Part shown: piece by piece, positions 1 to 8,162 of the stretch
How positions within the stretch are numbered: the first letter of the stretch is position 1
Layout: each line of letters starts with the position of its first letter
Source: Peribacillus frigoritolerans
Lineage (GTDB): Bacteria; Bacillota; Bacilli; Bacillales; Bacillaceae
Assembly: GCF_004358755.1 (NCBI RefSeq)
Contig: NZ_SMZY01000003.1
Span: forward strand, 310,001-374,000
Direction: 5' to 3'
Length of the DNA stretch: 64,000 nt
Translations under genes and position numbers: made by a program
Notes under the pieces: model-generated
What the model saw: the letters and a program-made list of their open reading frames with translations, nothing else
Told to the model about the DNA's origin: nothing
The model's database searches: none

Positions 1-247
1 CCATGAGCAAAATAGAGAGCAGAACAGCAGGACTAATGTTTACTCCGAAAAGCAGCAGCGTGAATAAAACATAAATGGCAGCAATCGTCAAAATCCATGA
101 AATCGACCGGGATTTTTGCTCAATGAAATGAAAGACTTCATCAATTCCCCTCTTCTTCTTCGCAAAATACATGCCAAGCCACCAGCCGATCAAACCCGCA
201 GCCATTCCTCCGTATACCCCGATAAATGCTCCAGCTGATTCCATCAT
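1..247 (-). CDS. Small membrane protein, 3' end outside window
   Basis: Not recognised as a named family. Reading from an ATG whose first bases overlap the stop of the upstream regulator gene (ATGA junction) gives 82 codons open to the window edge. The visible protein has a Gly/Ala-rich hydrophobic segment (about residues 5-26), a short charged stretch containing KKKRG, and a second hydrophobic segment (about 46-65), so it looks like an integral membrane protein with at least two to three helices. The tight coupling to a 68-residue XRE regulator is a common Bacillus arrangement in which a small repressor controls a membrane partner. The function is unknown. The C-terminus is missing. Confidence 0.6.
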   Translation of the reverse strand, partial: MMESAGAFIGVYGGMAAGLIGWWLGMYFAKKKRGIDEVFHFIEQKSRSISWILTIAAIYVLFTLLLFGVNISPAVLLSILLM

Positions 248-450
248 CCCTCTCCCCCATCCTCAAAAATAAAAATTTCTTCAATTCTGCACGTAAACGA
301 GTTCGCAATCTTAAATGCAAGTTCCAAAGACGGATTGTATTTTCCAGATTCAATCGCAATAATCGATTGTCTTGAAACGCCAACCTGAACCGACAGCTGT
401 TCCTGAGTCATTCCTTTTTCTGCGCGCATTTCCCTGATTCTGTTCTTCAT
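244..450 (-). CDS. Small XRE-family HTH transcriptional regulator
   Basis: A 68-residue stand-alone helix-turn-helix protein. The HTH_3 fold covers nearly the whole chain: the recognition region reads TQEQLSVQVGVSRQSIIAIE (about residues 15-34), followed by the usual SGKYNPSLELAFKIA segment and an acidic C-terminus ending EIFIFEDGGEG. I place the start at the second ATG, two codons into the longest open frame, because a GGTGG ribosome site lies six bases upstream of it. The protein probably represses its own two-gene operon with the membrane gene that follows, since its stop overlaps that gene's start. A cluster of gtaaag/ctttac elements lies just upstream and is the likely operator. It is too short for a ligand-binding domain. 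Confidence 0.85.
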   Translation of the reverse strand: MKNRIREMRAEKGMTQEQLSVQVGVSRQSIIAIESGKYNPSLELAFKIANSFTCRIEEIFIFEDGGEG

Positions 451-463
451 GTTCATCCACCTT

Positions 464-495
464 GTAAAGCTTCCTTTACGTAAAGTTTACTTTAC
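464..495. promoter_or_regulatory. Alternating gtaaag/ctttac operator cluster
   Basis: Immediately upstream of the XRE gene, the hexamer GTAAAG and its complement CTTTAC alternate four times within 32 bases. This creates three overlapping inverted repeats: gtaaag-N4-ctttac (464-479), the perfect palindrome CTTTACGTAAAG (474-485) and gtaaagt-tt-actttac (480-495). The arrangement is visible directly. Autoregulatory binding by the adjacent XRE protein is inference. Confidence 0.5.
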
Positions 496-581
496 ATGGA
501 ATAAAAAGTAAACTCTTTTTCCAGATGAACAGAAAAAAGAAGAGAAGCCTACGCTCCTCTTCTTGCTTATCATTCTTCTGA

Positions 582-3500
582 TTACCTCAATCCGTATGCC
601 TTAATCACATCCTGCGTGATTTTATTGCCGGCATCATCCCAGGCAGATGCCCTTAGTGACACATGTTTGCTGTTTTTTGGATTGTTGATTTTAGCGGTCC
701 ATTTATTCTCTGCTGTTTGCTCAAGCTTTACTGTCTTCCATGACTTTCCTTCATTGAAAGAAACTTCGAGCGCTGCACCTTGCAATTTTCCGTACCCTTC
801 AACTCCATCCAGTTTTGCTGCAGACAATTCCAGATTCGTTAATGGTGCGGCCAATGCATCGCCGTACATATCCGTTTCAACCTTGTAGTCAAGAGAATAA
901 AGCGGAAGCGGTTTACGGGAGTTCTCTTCTATTCCAGACCAGAAGGTCCACTCTGTGTGTGTGCTGACTGAAGTATCCCAACGTTCCGGATCTCGTTTGG
1001 CATCCGTTACTAAGCGGTATTGCTTTCTTTCTTCCGAAATGCCGCTGAATACATTTAAAGCCTGACTTGTTCCTTGTTTAATCAGGGTATCTCCCTGATA
1101 AAACTTGTGTGTTTGATTTTTAACCGATTCATCAAATTCCGTTCCGCCTGTGTGTCCATTTCCTGAATCTGCCCAGGCAGGAATGTTTAACTGGAACGAG
1201 TTCCCGCTGCGGAAAGGTGTCCAATAGCCGTCACCTAGACGCGGGCGGACGACCGGCGAGAACCACTCTTCCTGCAGTCTTTCCCCTTTTTTATACGTCA
1301 CAGCCGGCTGGCGTACTGCCCAAGGACTGTCTAAAACTTCTGCCTGGTGATACCAGCGTGTTCCCTCAACAGCTGAGACCCATTCCGTTCGAACAGAAGG
1401 AAACTGCATTTTATACATGAATCCGACCGCTCTTAATGTATGTGGACGCAGGTCAAAGCGGAATTCCCCGCCAGGAGTTTCCTGATCAGACTTATAGCGT
1501 GCATCAATTTTTACAAGCTCTCTATTTGAAGGCGCATAGGTCAGATCCTTTGGAATATTTTCACCATGAACGTCCATTAAATCATAGACATATGGCGTGT
1601 TCGTTTCGCCTTCAACGAACAGCTTCAGGTTGCCTGAACGTGCAGCCTTAATCACTTTGTCTCCTTCACTTTTGCTGATGCCGGCAACAGCAAGAGGAAT
1701 GTCGGTAGAATCCGGATTGCCTGCATATACGCTGAACTCCGTATCTTCATAATTGACGATGATTAAAAGCTTCGCTCCGGCTGCATGGGCGGCAGCAGCC
1801 TGCTCTGAAGGAGTGACATCCGCATTGCGGTCAACTACGACAGCTTTGCCTTTTGCATTTAATCGTTCAAAATCAACTTGTGATCCGCTGCCTGCATAAA
1901 CCGTTGATAAGTTATATTTTCCATCAAGAAGCGTGCTGCCTGCTAAAGGAATGTCATCGAGCACCTTATCTTTAAAGTGGATTTGAAGATAAGGCTTGAT
2001 TAAACGCCAGCGGGTCAGCATTTCAAATTCCCCATTATTCACTTTCTTTGTCGGAGCAGCATACAGTTTATCAATCCAAACCGGAGCTAAGTACACGTGG
2101 TTCATCGTTTTGCCGTCAAGAGAGCGGTAATATTCCAGACGCTGATAGCTTGGCTCTGTCTCTTTTGGCACATTCACTTTTATTTCGTTTGCTTTTCTGG
2201 CATCAAACTCAACGGTTTGAGGTCCGTCCAGTATAATTTCAGGGTTTCCGACTAAAGCAACCCCGCGGTCATCTGTAGTAGCATCTACTTCCATCATGGA
2301 CATAGCGGAGTATGTTCCAGGGCGCAAACGGAATTCTGCTTCTCCATTTACAGCGACGAACTCTGGAATCATATCTTTGTTAACGAGACCAACGTATGCA
2401 AGGGCAGGATTGCCGCTGCGGTCTTTAGCTGTCATTTTTAACGTGTATTTTTCCTCTTCTTTCACCGTGCCGAGTGAAGTATGAGCCACTTGTTTGCCGT
2501 TTTCCAATGCCGTCAAATGACCTTCATACCTGCTTCCTGCTTCACCAAATTGCGGATCAAGTGTGAGGGAAACGGTTTTTGTTCCATTTGCCGGAATCGT
2601 GATCTCGTTTTCAGAGATTGTCAGCATACCATTTGGTGCAGCGTTCCCGTTTGTATTTTTGAAATCAGTCTGCAGAGTTAGTGTGACCGCTGTGTCCGAA
2701 TCATTTGTATACGTGACTGTTTTTTGTACAGGCTGTGCATCCGCGTTCGGCCATTTAAAGAAACCGAATGACAGCGAACCCGTTGCCCTTACTTTGCCTG
2801 CTGCTGCAGCCGGCAGATCCAGACGGCCTGTACCAATGTGATACGGAGAATATGGCAATTTTTTAGATGTGCTCATCAGTGCTTCTTTTAACTGAGTGCC
2901 GCTCCAGCCAGGATTTTTCTGCAAGAGAAGCGCGGCAGCACCTGCAACGTGCGGTGTAGCCATTGACGTTCCATTTAAACTCTTATAAGAGCCGGTTCCT
3001 GCTGAAAGACCGGAGCGTGCAGCAACAATGCCGACTCCCGGAGCTGATAAGTCAGGTTTTAGCCCCTTATCTCCGTAGCGCGGTCCTTTAGATGTAAAGC
3101 CTGCAATCTTATCAGCCTTATCAACCGCTCCAATTGTTAAGGCGGCATCTGCAGCTCCAGGTGAACCAATCGCCCCTTCCGCTCCATAGTTTCCTGCTGC
3201 GATGACAAACAGAGTTCCTTTTTCTTCACTGATCCGGTTGACTGCCTGTGCCATCGGATCAGTTCCATCAGAAGGTTCAGAGCTTCCGAGACTCATATTC
3301 ACGATCTTCGCGTTTTCAGCTGCCCATTCCATGCCGTCGATGATCCATGAATCAAGACCGCTCCCTGAGTCATCAAGTACTTTTCCAACTACTAAACGGG
3401 CATCAGGGGCAACCCCTTTATTCTTTCCTTCAGAAGCAGCACCTGTTCCAAGGACGGTTGATGCAACATGTGTGCCATGGCCGTGTTTATCGTCCAACTG

Positions 3501-4316
3501 CTGTCCTGGCACAAAGCTTTTTGACGTTTCAATCTGGCCCGAAAAATCTGGGTGGGCCGGATCAATACCCGTATCAAGCACAGCTACTTTTACGCCTTCC
3601 CCTGTAAATCCAGATTCCCATATTTGCGGAGCACCGATCTGCGGCACGCTTTGGGCAAGAGATGCTTCTACTTTTCCATCCAGCCAGATCTTGTCAATCC
3701 CCTTTTCAAACTCAGCTGTTTCCGGCTTCGCTTTTTCTAAAGCTGCTGTTTCAGGCGTGATATCTTCCCAGAATGTTTCTGCATCTTTTTTTGATGCAGA
3801 AAGCGCAGCACCGTTAATACTTTCAAGTGTACGTACTGTTTTTGCCCCTTTTGGCTCCGATTTTGCTTGGGCAGCCCGCACTTTCGTCTCTTCATATTCC
3901 ACGATTACCGGGAGAGAAGCGAGACTCTTGTCGTCATAGCCATTTTCAATTAATTCCGTTACGTTAAATAAATCTTTGTCCAATTTGTCAGCTGCCAAGT
4001 AAGGCATAGCTGAATTTGGAATGACGAACGTTTCTTCACCGATGGTCAGGATCTGTGCTCCTGCACCGTTTTGATCGGCAGGCTCAACATTGATCACGCT
4101 TTTACCGTCTTCAATCTCTTTAACCGTGACCACATCGCCTGTAATAAGGGTGATTTTGTGCTCGTCTTTATTTGTTATCGTATTAATTATGGAAGAAGTC
4201 TCAGAAGTTTTTTCCAGATTTGTTTGATCAATTGCTTGGACGCTGCTGAAAGTTGAGGAAAGCATGACTGCAGATACAGAGGTTGCGACTAACGACTTTA
4301 GAATAAATTTTCTCAA
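582..4316 (-). CDS. Large secreted subtilisin-like (S8) serine protease with PA-like insert
   Basis: A 1244-residue extracellular protease. The start is a TTG at 4314-4316 preceded by AGGAGGATGTATA; this puts a classic signal peptide (RKFILKSLVATSVSAVMLSS, cleavage near SVQA) at the N-terminus. Longer in-frame starts would bury the signal. A propeptide-like region of about 200 residues follows. The catalytic triad is Asp248 (VAVLDTGIDPAHPDF), His280 (HGHGTHVAS) and Ser451 (NGTSMATPHVAG), with oxyanion Asn376 (AAGNYG). After the catalytic domain come beta-rich modules and a protease-associated-like segment (KAVVVDRNADVTPSEQ...AGAKLLIIVN). The C-terminus looks like an Ig-like domain. There is no LPxTG anchor, so release into the medium is likely. 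It is a single gene with no operon partners. The substrate is unknown; the role is probably nutritional proteolysis. Confidence 0.9.
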   Translation of the reverse strand: MRKFILKSLVATSVSAVMLSSTFSSVQAIDQTNLEKTSETSSIINTITNKDEHKITLITGDVVTVKEIEDGKSVINVEPADQNGAGAQILTIGEETFVIPNSAMPYLAADKLDKDLFNVTELIENGYDDKSLASLPVIVEYEETKVRAAQAKSEPKGAKTVRTLESINGAALSASKKDAETFWEDITPETAALEKAKPETAEFEKGIDKIWLDGKVEASLAQSVPQIGAPQIWESGFTGEGVKVAVLDTGIDPAHPDFSGQIETSKSFVPGQQLDDKHGHGTHVASTVLGTGAASEGKNKGVAPDARLVVGKVLDDSGSGLDSWIIDGMEWAAENAKIVNMSLGSSEPSDGTDPMAQAVNRISEEKGTLFVIAAGNYGAEGAIGSPGAADAALTIGAVDKADKIAGFTSKGPRYGDKGLKPDLSAPGVGIVAARSGLSAGTGSYKSLNGTSMATPHVAGAAALLLQKNPGWSGTQLKEALMSTSKKLPYSPYHIGTGRLDLPAAAAGKVRATGSLSFGFFKWPNADAQPVQKTVTYTNDSDTAVTLTLQTDFKNTNGNAAPNGMLTISENEITIPANGTKTVSLTLDPQFGEAGSRYEGHLTALENGKQVAHTSLGTVKEEEKYTLKMTAKDRSGNPALAYVGLVNKDMIPEFVAVNGEAEFRLRPGTYSAMSMMEVDATTDDRGVALVGNPEIILDGPQTVEFDARKANEIKVNVPKETEPSYQRLEYYRSLDGKTMNHVYLAPVWIDKLYAAPTKKVNNGEFEMLTRWRLIKPYLQIHFKDKVLDDIPLAGSTLLDGKYNLSTVYAGSGSQVDFERLNAKGKAVVVDRNADVTPSEQAAAAHAAGAKLLIIVNYEDTEFSVYAGNPDSTDIPLAVAGISKSEGDKVIKAARSGNLKLFVEGETNTPYVYDLMDVHGENIPKDLTYAPSNRELVKIDARYKSDQETPGGEFRFDLRPHTLRAVGFMYKMQFPSVRTEWVSAVEGTRWYHQAEVLDSPWAVRQPAVTYKKGERLQEEWFSPVVRPRLGDGYWTPFRSGNSFQLNIPAWADSGNGHTGGTEFDESVKNQTHKFYQGDTLIKQGTSQALNVFSGISEERKQYRLVTDAKRDPERWDTSVSTHTEWTFWSGIEENSRKPLPLYSLDYKVETDMYGDALAAPLTNLELSAAKLDGVEGYGKLQGAALEVSFNEGKSWKTVKLEQTAENKWTAKINNPKNSKHVSLRASAWDDAGNKITQDVIKAYGLR

Positions 4317-4515
4317 TATACATCCTCCTAAAAAATACAAATAAGTTCTTTCAATATGTACGTCTGGATGTAAGTGACATGGACTCATAGATAAGAGAAA
4401 CGAACCGTTTGCTGCTTTCTGAAAAAGACACCTCCTCTGTAAATAAAAACTTTTTAAACTGAGTTTCTGTAACGATGTTTACTGCCAAAGAATTTAATAG
4501 AATTGTATATTGTAG

Positions 4516-4650
4516 GATGCAAAGTAACAATTGGGGTTTTTGAACGGTCTTGTGAACTATACAGAACGATATAAACTTCAATAATGATAAAAAAAAATGA
4601 ATATCTGATGCAAAGTATCTATTTAACCGCATTTAAAATTGGGGTTTTTG
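4516..4650. repeat. Duplicated motif pair upstream of the protease gene
   Basis: Two short sequences each occur twice in the same order upstream of the protease: GATGCAAAGTA at 4516-4526 and 4607-4617, and AATTGGGGTTTTTG at 4529-4542 and 4637-4650. The spacing between the two motifs differs in the two copies (2 and 19 bases). They lie 200-335 bases upstream of the protease start. Regulatory sites or decayed duplications are both possible; no known operator is recognised. Confidence 0.4.
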
Positions 4651-4820
4651 CTCAAACTATGGAATATTTTGAAAGATTATGAATGATAAAATGATAGAAC
4701 TTGAAAACTGAAAGGAATGGTTCTGTTTGATGCAAAACTTATATAACTCAGCAAACCGGTTCATCCTATGGAGCTCTGCCAATCAGCGGACTTGGTTGTT
4801 AACCTGCTGAATAAAAAATA

Positions 4821-4855
4821 AAAAGGGAACTCCGTTTGAATTGGAGTTTCCCTTT
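4821..4855 (-). terminator. Rho-independent terminator downstream of the MurE-like gene
   Basis: The stem pairs AAAGGGAACTCC with GGAGTTTCCCTTT across a nine-base loop. On the minus strand it is followed by a T-rich run (CCCTTTTTATTTTTTATT). It lies about 110 bases past the stop of the MurE-like gene. Confidence 0.65.
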
Positions 4856-4968
4856 ATTAAAATTGTTTAACAGTATGAAGGCCTTTTTCACTATTTCAGG
4901 ATGCCAGGGTGTGCTCACGATGCATTATCCTGTTCTGACACCCTTCTTTTTCGTTTTGCAGCAAGCAA

Positions 4969-6438
4969 TCACGTAGCTACGGGTTCTTTTTCATTCATCA
5001 AAAGACGAAAGGTTTCTTGATCGGACTCTGCTGGAAGCTCGTATTGGTCTTTATATTTCTCGCTTCCTTTCCCGGTCACAAGAATCCAGTCTCCCGCTTC
5101 TGCCAGTTCCCATGCTTTTTGAATAGCAAGAGTCCGGTCCGGTACGAGCAAGTCAGCTTCTTTGCCTGAAGACTTCAGATACGCTTGCAGCTCGTCAATC
5201 ATTTCGTTTTGCTCAACACCGTTTAAATCGTCAAATGTCAGAATCGAACAGTCGCTCATGCGCGACGAGATCTCCATCATTTCCGCCCGTTTGCTTTCAT
5301 CCCGGTCGCCTCTGAAGCCAAAGACATGAAAAATCCGCTTTGCTCCGCAGTCTCTCGCCGTTTTCAGGATGTATTCAAACGCATCTGCCGTATGGGCATA
5401 ATCAATAACCGCCGTTGCATCCTTTTGATGGCTGTACATTTCGAACCGTCCAGGAATTCCTTTAAAGGTTCTAAAACCTTCAATAAGCTTTGCTGAGTCT
5501 ACGCCAATTTTCCGTCCAGTCAAATAGGCCATTGATGCATTATAGATGTTATGAAGACCCGGAATGCTCATGGAAAAACGAAGCTCTTCTCCGTTCTCAG
5601 TGACTTCAAAATTTGAGCAGTGTACATCATTTTCCGATGTAAATTCAAGATCATCCATTGGTGACCGTCCGAAAGTGGACACCTGAATGTTCTTTTCTTT
5701 TAAAAGGCCGGCAAGCTTTTGACCCCATTCATCATGGGTGCTGATGATTGCCTTTCCGCCCTGCTTCAATTTTGAAAAAAGCTGCTGCTTCACTTCAAAA
5801 TACTCTTCGATCGTATTGTGATAGTCCAGATGTTCATGAGCCAGGTTCGTAAAAAGACCAACATCAAATTCGATGCCTTCCAGCCTTTTTTGGGAAAGTC
5901 CGTGAGAAGAAACCTCCATTATGACGACGTCATCTTTGCTTTCAGCCAATAACCGCTGCAGTTCCAGCGCATCCGGTGTCGTATTTTTTGAGCTGTATGC
6001 CTGTCCATTGATCACATTGTGAACAGTGCCAAATAGCGCACATGAATAGCCGGCGTGCCGCAGAATGTGCCTCAGCATAAAAGAAGTCGTCGTTTTTCCG
6101 TTTGTTCCCGTAATCCCGATCATAATGTGTTTCCGTGATGGGTAATCATAAAAGTGTGCAGCAAGGTTGGCCAGCGTATCTCTGCTGTTAGCTACCCTGA
6201 CGTATGGAACCGGCAAATCCGTCAGATCTTTTTCCCCGACAACGGCCGCAGCTCCTTTATTGATCGCATCCTTTATATAATCATGGCCATCCCGTTCAAA
6301 GCCTGAGATCGCAACAAATAAGCAGCCTGGTTTGATTTTGGCTGAATTTGCGTCGATTCCTGTGATTTCGGCAGATCCCAGTTCTTCCTGATTTAAAATG
6401 GAATGGCCAGTCTGCTCGAGCAAAGTAAGTAATTTCAT
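4969..6438 (-). CDS. MurE-like Mur ligase paralogue (UDP-MurNAc-tripeptide synthetase family)
   Basis: A 489-residue Mur ligase with all three domains: a uridine-binding-like N-domain, an ATPase domain with P-loop GITGTNGKTTT (108-118), EVSSHGLSQKRL (175-186) and a carbamylatable Lys217 (YFEVKQQLF), and a C-terminal domain with VIDYAHT and TGKGSEKYKDQYE. In diaminopimelate-adding MurE the amino-acid site has the motif DNPR within TSDNPRSE; here the equivalent position reads TFDDLNGVEQ (401-410), so this loop is not canonical. The gene stands alone, away from any mra/dcw cluster, with its own terminator. It is therefore probably a second Mur ligase adding a different amino acid or acting on a different acceptor, not the housekeeping MurE. 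Substrate identity is not readable. The start ATG follows GGAGATCAACT. Confidence 0.85.
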   Translation of the reverse strand: MKLLTLLEQTGHSILNQEELGSAEITGIDANSAKIKPGCLFVAISGFERDGHDYIKDAINKGAAAVVGEKDLTDLPVPYVRVANSRDTLANLAAHFYDYPSRKHIMIGITGTNGKTTTSFMLRHILRHAGYSCALFGTVHNVINGQAYSSKNTTPDALELQRLLAESKDDVVIMEVSSHGLSQKRLEGIEFDVGLFTNLAHEHLDYHNTIEEYFEVKQQLFSKLKQGGKAIISTHDEWGQKLAGLLKEKNIQVSTFGRSPMDDLEFTSENDVHCSNFEVTENGEELRFSMSIPGLHNIYNASMAYLTGRKIGVDSAKLIEGFRTFKGIPGRFEMYSHQKDATAVIDYAHTADAFEYILKTARDCGAKRIFHVFGFRGDRDESKRAEMMEISSRMSDCSILTFDDLNGVEQNEMIDELQAYLKSSGKEADLLVPDRTLAIQKAWELAEAGDWILVTGKGSEKYKDQYELPAESDQETFRLLMNEKEPVAT

Positions 6439-6664
6439 AGTTGATCTCCTTATTTCATGGCATCCGTTCTGTTATGTTGCGTCAAAAAGAGCTTTGTTAT
6501 CATTTTGCGTTATGTGATACCATATCTGTTCGAAATCATTCCGGTTTTATGAGGGAAGAATGAAGATGAAAATATTGGATATTGTCGATTTAACATGTGT
6601 TTAGGCTTTTTAATGGCAAAAAAAAAAGATTGTGACCCGTCAATTTCGGTGAATTACTAGTTAT

Positions 6665-6714
6665 TTGATCCCCCCGCTTATTGATCTTACTGACTAATTG
6701 AAGCGGGGGATCAA
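6665..6714. repeat. Long-loop inverted repeat downstream of the htrB terminator
   Basis: Arms TTGATCCCCCCGCTT and AAGCGGGGGATCAA pair with one bulged C around a 21-base loop. On the plus strand the right arm continues into AAAAAA, on the minus strand the structure is followed by an AT-rich tract. It could be a second terminator or an RNA structure. Confidence 0.5.
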
Positions 6715-6718
6715 AAAA

Positions 6719-6738
6719 CGGCTCCAACTAAGGAGCCG
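6719..6738 (-). terminator. htrB terminator
   Basis: CGGCTCC-aactaa-GGAGCCG forms a perfect seven-base-pair stem, followed on the minus strand by TTTTTT. It begins about 20 bases past the htrB stop codon. Confidence 0.85.
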
Positions 6739-6757
6739 CCTAAAAGGGGGATCTATG

Positions 6758-8020
6758 TTAACTATTCACAACCTCTTTTTGAGAGAGCTTCACTTTTTCA
6801 GTGATTTTTTCTCCTTGGCGGTAGAACTCTACATTTATTTCATCACCAATATTGGTTTGTGAATAGAGAAATTTGCGCAGTTCATTTGAATTTTTGATGG
6901 CTGTGCCGTTCATCGCAACGATGACGTCTCCTTCTTGCATGCCAGCTTCAGATGCTGGGGATCCCGGGCTAACACCCTGTACAAATACTCCTTCAGTCAC
7001 TTTTTCCGGAAGCTGAAGCGTGTTAGTACGGTACTGTTCAGGTACTTCGCTTAGGTCAAGAAGACCAACTCCTAAGAATGGACGATCTACTTTTCCTTTT
7101 TCAAGCAGTTCATCTACAATTGGCTGAAGGTCGTTGCTTGGGATAGCAAATCCTAATCCTTCCACCCCGTCCTGTGTGATTTTCAGGCTGTTGATGCCAA
7201 TAACCTGGCCATTCATATTCAATAAAGGTCCGCCGCTATTTCCTGGATTAATGGCCGCATCCGTTTGAATAACATTTAACTCCCAGCTGCCTTCAGAAGT
7301 TGAAATGGGAATGGTGCGGTCTGTTCCGCTGATAATACCTTCCGTAACTGTGCGGGAGAAATCTAGTCCAAGCGGATTTCCAATCGCCACAACCCTTTCA
7401 CCTGCACGAAGCTCTCCTGAATCTCCAAAATCAGCAACCGCTTTTGCATACTTGCTGTCGATTTTAAGGACAGCTGTATCAGTTAAGGGATCAGCTCCAA
7501 CAAGCTCAGCCTGCGATTTTTCTCCATCTGAGTAGGAGATTTCGATGCTGCTTGCTCCCTCAATGACGTGATTGTTTGTAATAATATAGGCGGTATCTCC
7601 ATCTTTTTTGAAAATAACCCCTGAACCTGTGCCTGCTTCAGCATCCTGAGTTCCGCGGCCAAATCCCTGCTGCTGCTGTTTATTTGATATCCCTACAATC
7701 GCTGGCGACAGCTTTTCCACCATATCCGCAATATCGTTCGTTTGACTGATAGGCTGGGTATTCACTGTACTTGAATCGTTTTCTTCTTCTGAAGTATTTG
7801 AATCAATGGAATAAGAAGGTTCATTTGAGCTTGTTTCTTCATCAAGAAAAGGCTGTACTCCAAGTACCAGCGCTCCTCCGACTACCCCGCTGATCACAGA
7901 TGACATAACCGCTCTCCATCTGGACGGCTTTTTTTGAGGCTGTCCCGATCTGACCATAATTTCGCGTGAGTCCGGGTCTAATAATGTATCTTTCCGTTCT
8001 GTATCATCGTAGTATCCCAT
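6758..8020 (-). CDS. htrB: Membrane-anchored HtrA-family serine protease (HtrB)
   Basis: A 420-residue surface quality-control protease. It has a short cytoplasmic N-terminus, one transmembrane segment (about 38-55), a Ser/Asn/Glu-rich linker, a trypsin-like domain with His151 (NNHVIEGA), Asp181 (DTAVLKID) and Ser262 (NPGNSGGPLLN), and one C-terminal PDZ domain (about 310-400, containing GVSPGSPASEAGMQEGDVIV). This layout is that of Bacillus HtrA/HtrB/HtrC. I choose HtrB because it is divergent from cssRS, the arrangement of htrB (yvtA) in B. subtilis. There CssR activates htrA and htrB when misfolded secreted or membrane proteins accumulate at the membrane/wall interface. The ATG follows AGGAGGAATCAGG. 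A terminator lies right after the stop. Confidence 0.88.
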   Translation of the reverse strand: MGYYDDTERKDTLLDPDSREIMVRSGQPQKKPSRWRAVMSSVISGVVGGALVLGVQPFLDEETSSNEPSYSIDSNTSEEENDSSTVNTQPISQTNDIADMVEKLSPAIVGISNKQQQQGFGRGTQDAEAGTGSGVIFKKDGDTAYIITNNHVIEGASSIEISYSDGEKSQAELVGADPLTDTAVLKIDSKYAKAVADFGDSGELRAGERVVAIGNPLGLDFSRTVTEGIISGTDRTIPISTSEGSWELNVIQTDAAINPGNSGGPLLNMNGQVIGINSLKITQDGVEGLGFAIPSNDLQPIVDELLEKGKVDRPFLGVGLLDLSEVPEQYRTNTLQLPEKVTEGVFVQGVSPGSPASEAGMQEGDVIVAMNGTAIKNSNELRKFLYSQTNIGDEINVEFYRQGEKITEKVKLSQKEVVNS

Positions 8021-8162
8021 CCTGATTCCTCCTAGTGATTTTCTTTGTTAACCCTACTATAAAAAATCATTTTGGGAGAAAGATGAAAAGATTATGTGAA
8101 ATTGTTAAATGATGACCATATCTGTGAAGACATTGTATAATTACGAATAAGAAGGAGCGTGA
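8021..8162. promoter_or_regulatory. Divergent htrB / cssRS promoter region
   Basis: Toward cssR there is a TATAAT at 8136-8141 with a weak ATGACC -35 match 18 bases upstream. Toward htrB a TATAGT-like -10 is readable on the minus strand near 8055-8060. By analogy with B. subtilis, CssR operators should lie here, but I cannot assign an exact box from the sequence. Confidence 0.5.

Larger units (their letters stand above)
4389..4968. other. Gene-poor region between the protease and the MurE-like gene
   Basis: No convincing gene was found. The open frame across 4351-4632 overlaps the protease leader, lacks a ribosome site and has no family signature. A 26-codon frame beginning at ATG 4731 has a GGAATGG-like upstream sequence but nothing else to support it. 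The region contains the duplicated motif pair (4516-4650) and a terminator-like hairpin (4821-4855). Confidence 0.5.
6439..6757. other. Intergenic region with two tandem hairpins
   Basis: No coding frame is supported. The first two thirds, upstream of the MurE-like gene, are AT-rich. The remainder holds two hairpins (6665-6714 and 6719-6738) downstream of htrB. Confidence 0.6.

Noticed and set aside
3202-3939. 245-codon plus-strand frame inside the protease gene
   Set aside because: Shadow of the protease coding strand: no ribosome site, low-complexity Ser/Pro/Ala-rich product with no family signature.
4351-4632. 93-codon open frame upstream of the protease
   Set aside because: It overlaps the protease leader on the same strand in another frame, has no ribosome site, and its composition is that of AT-rich intergenic DNA.
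4731-4811. 26-codon frame with an upstream GGAATGG
   Set aside because: Too short to assess, with no conserved features; could be a small peptide gene but cannot be supported.
5120-5400. MurE-like gene as a pseudogene because of the lost DNPR motif
   Set aside because: The frame is intact for 489 codons and all ATPase and carbamyl-lysine features are kept, which fits functional divergence better than decay.
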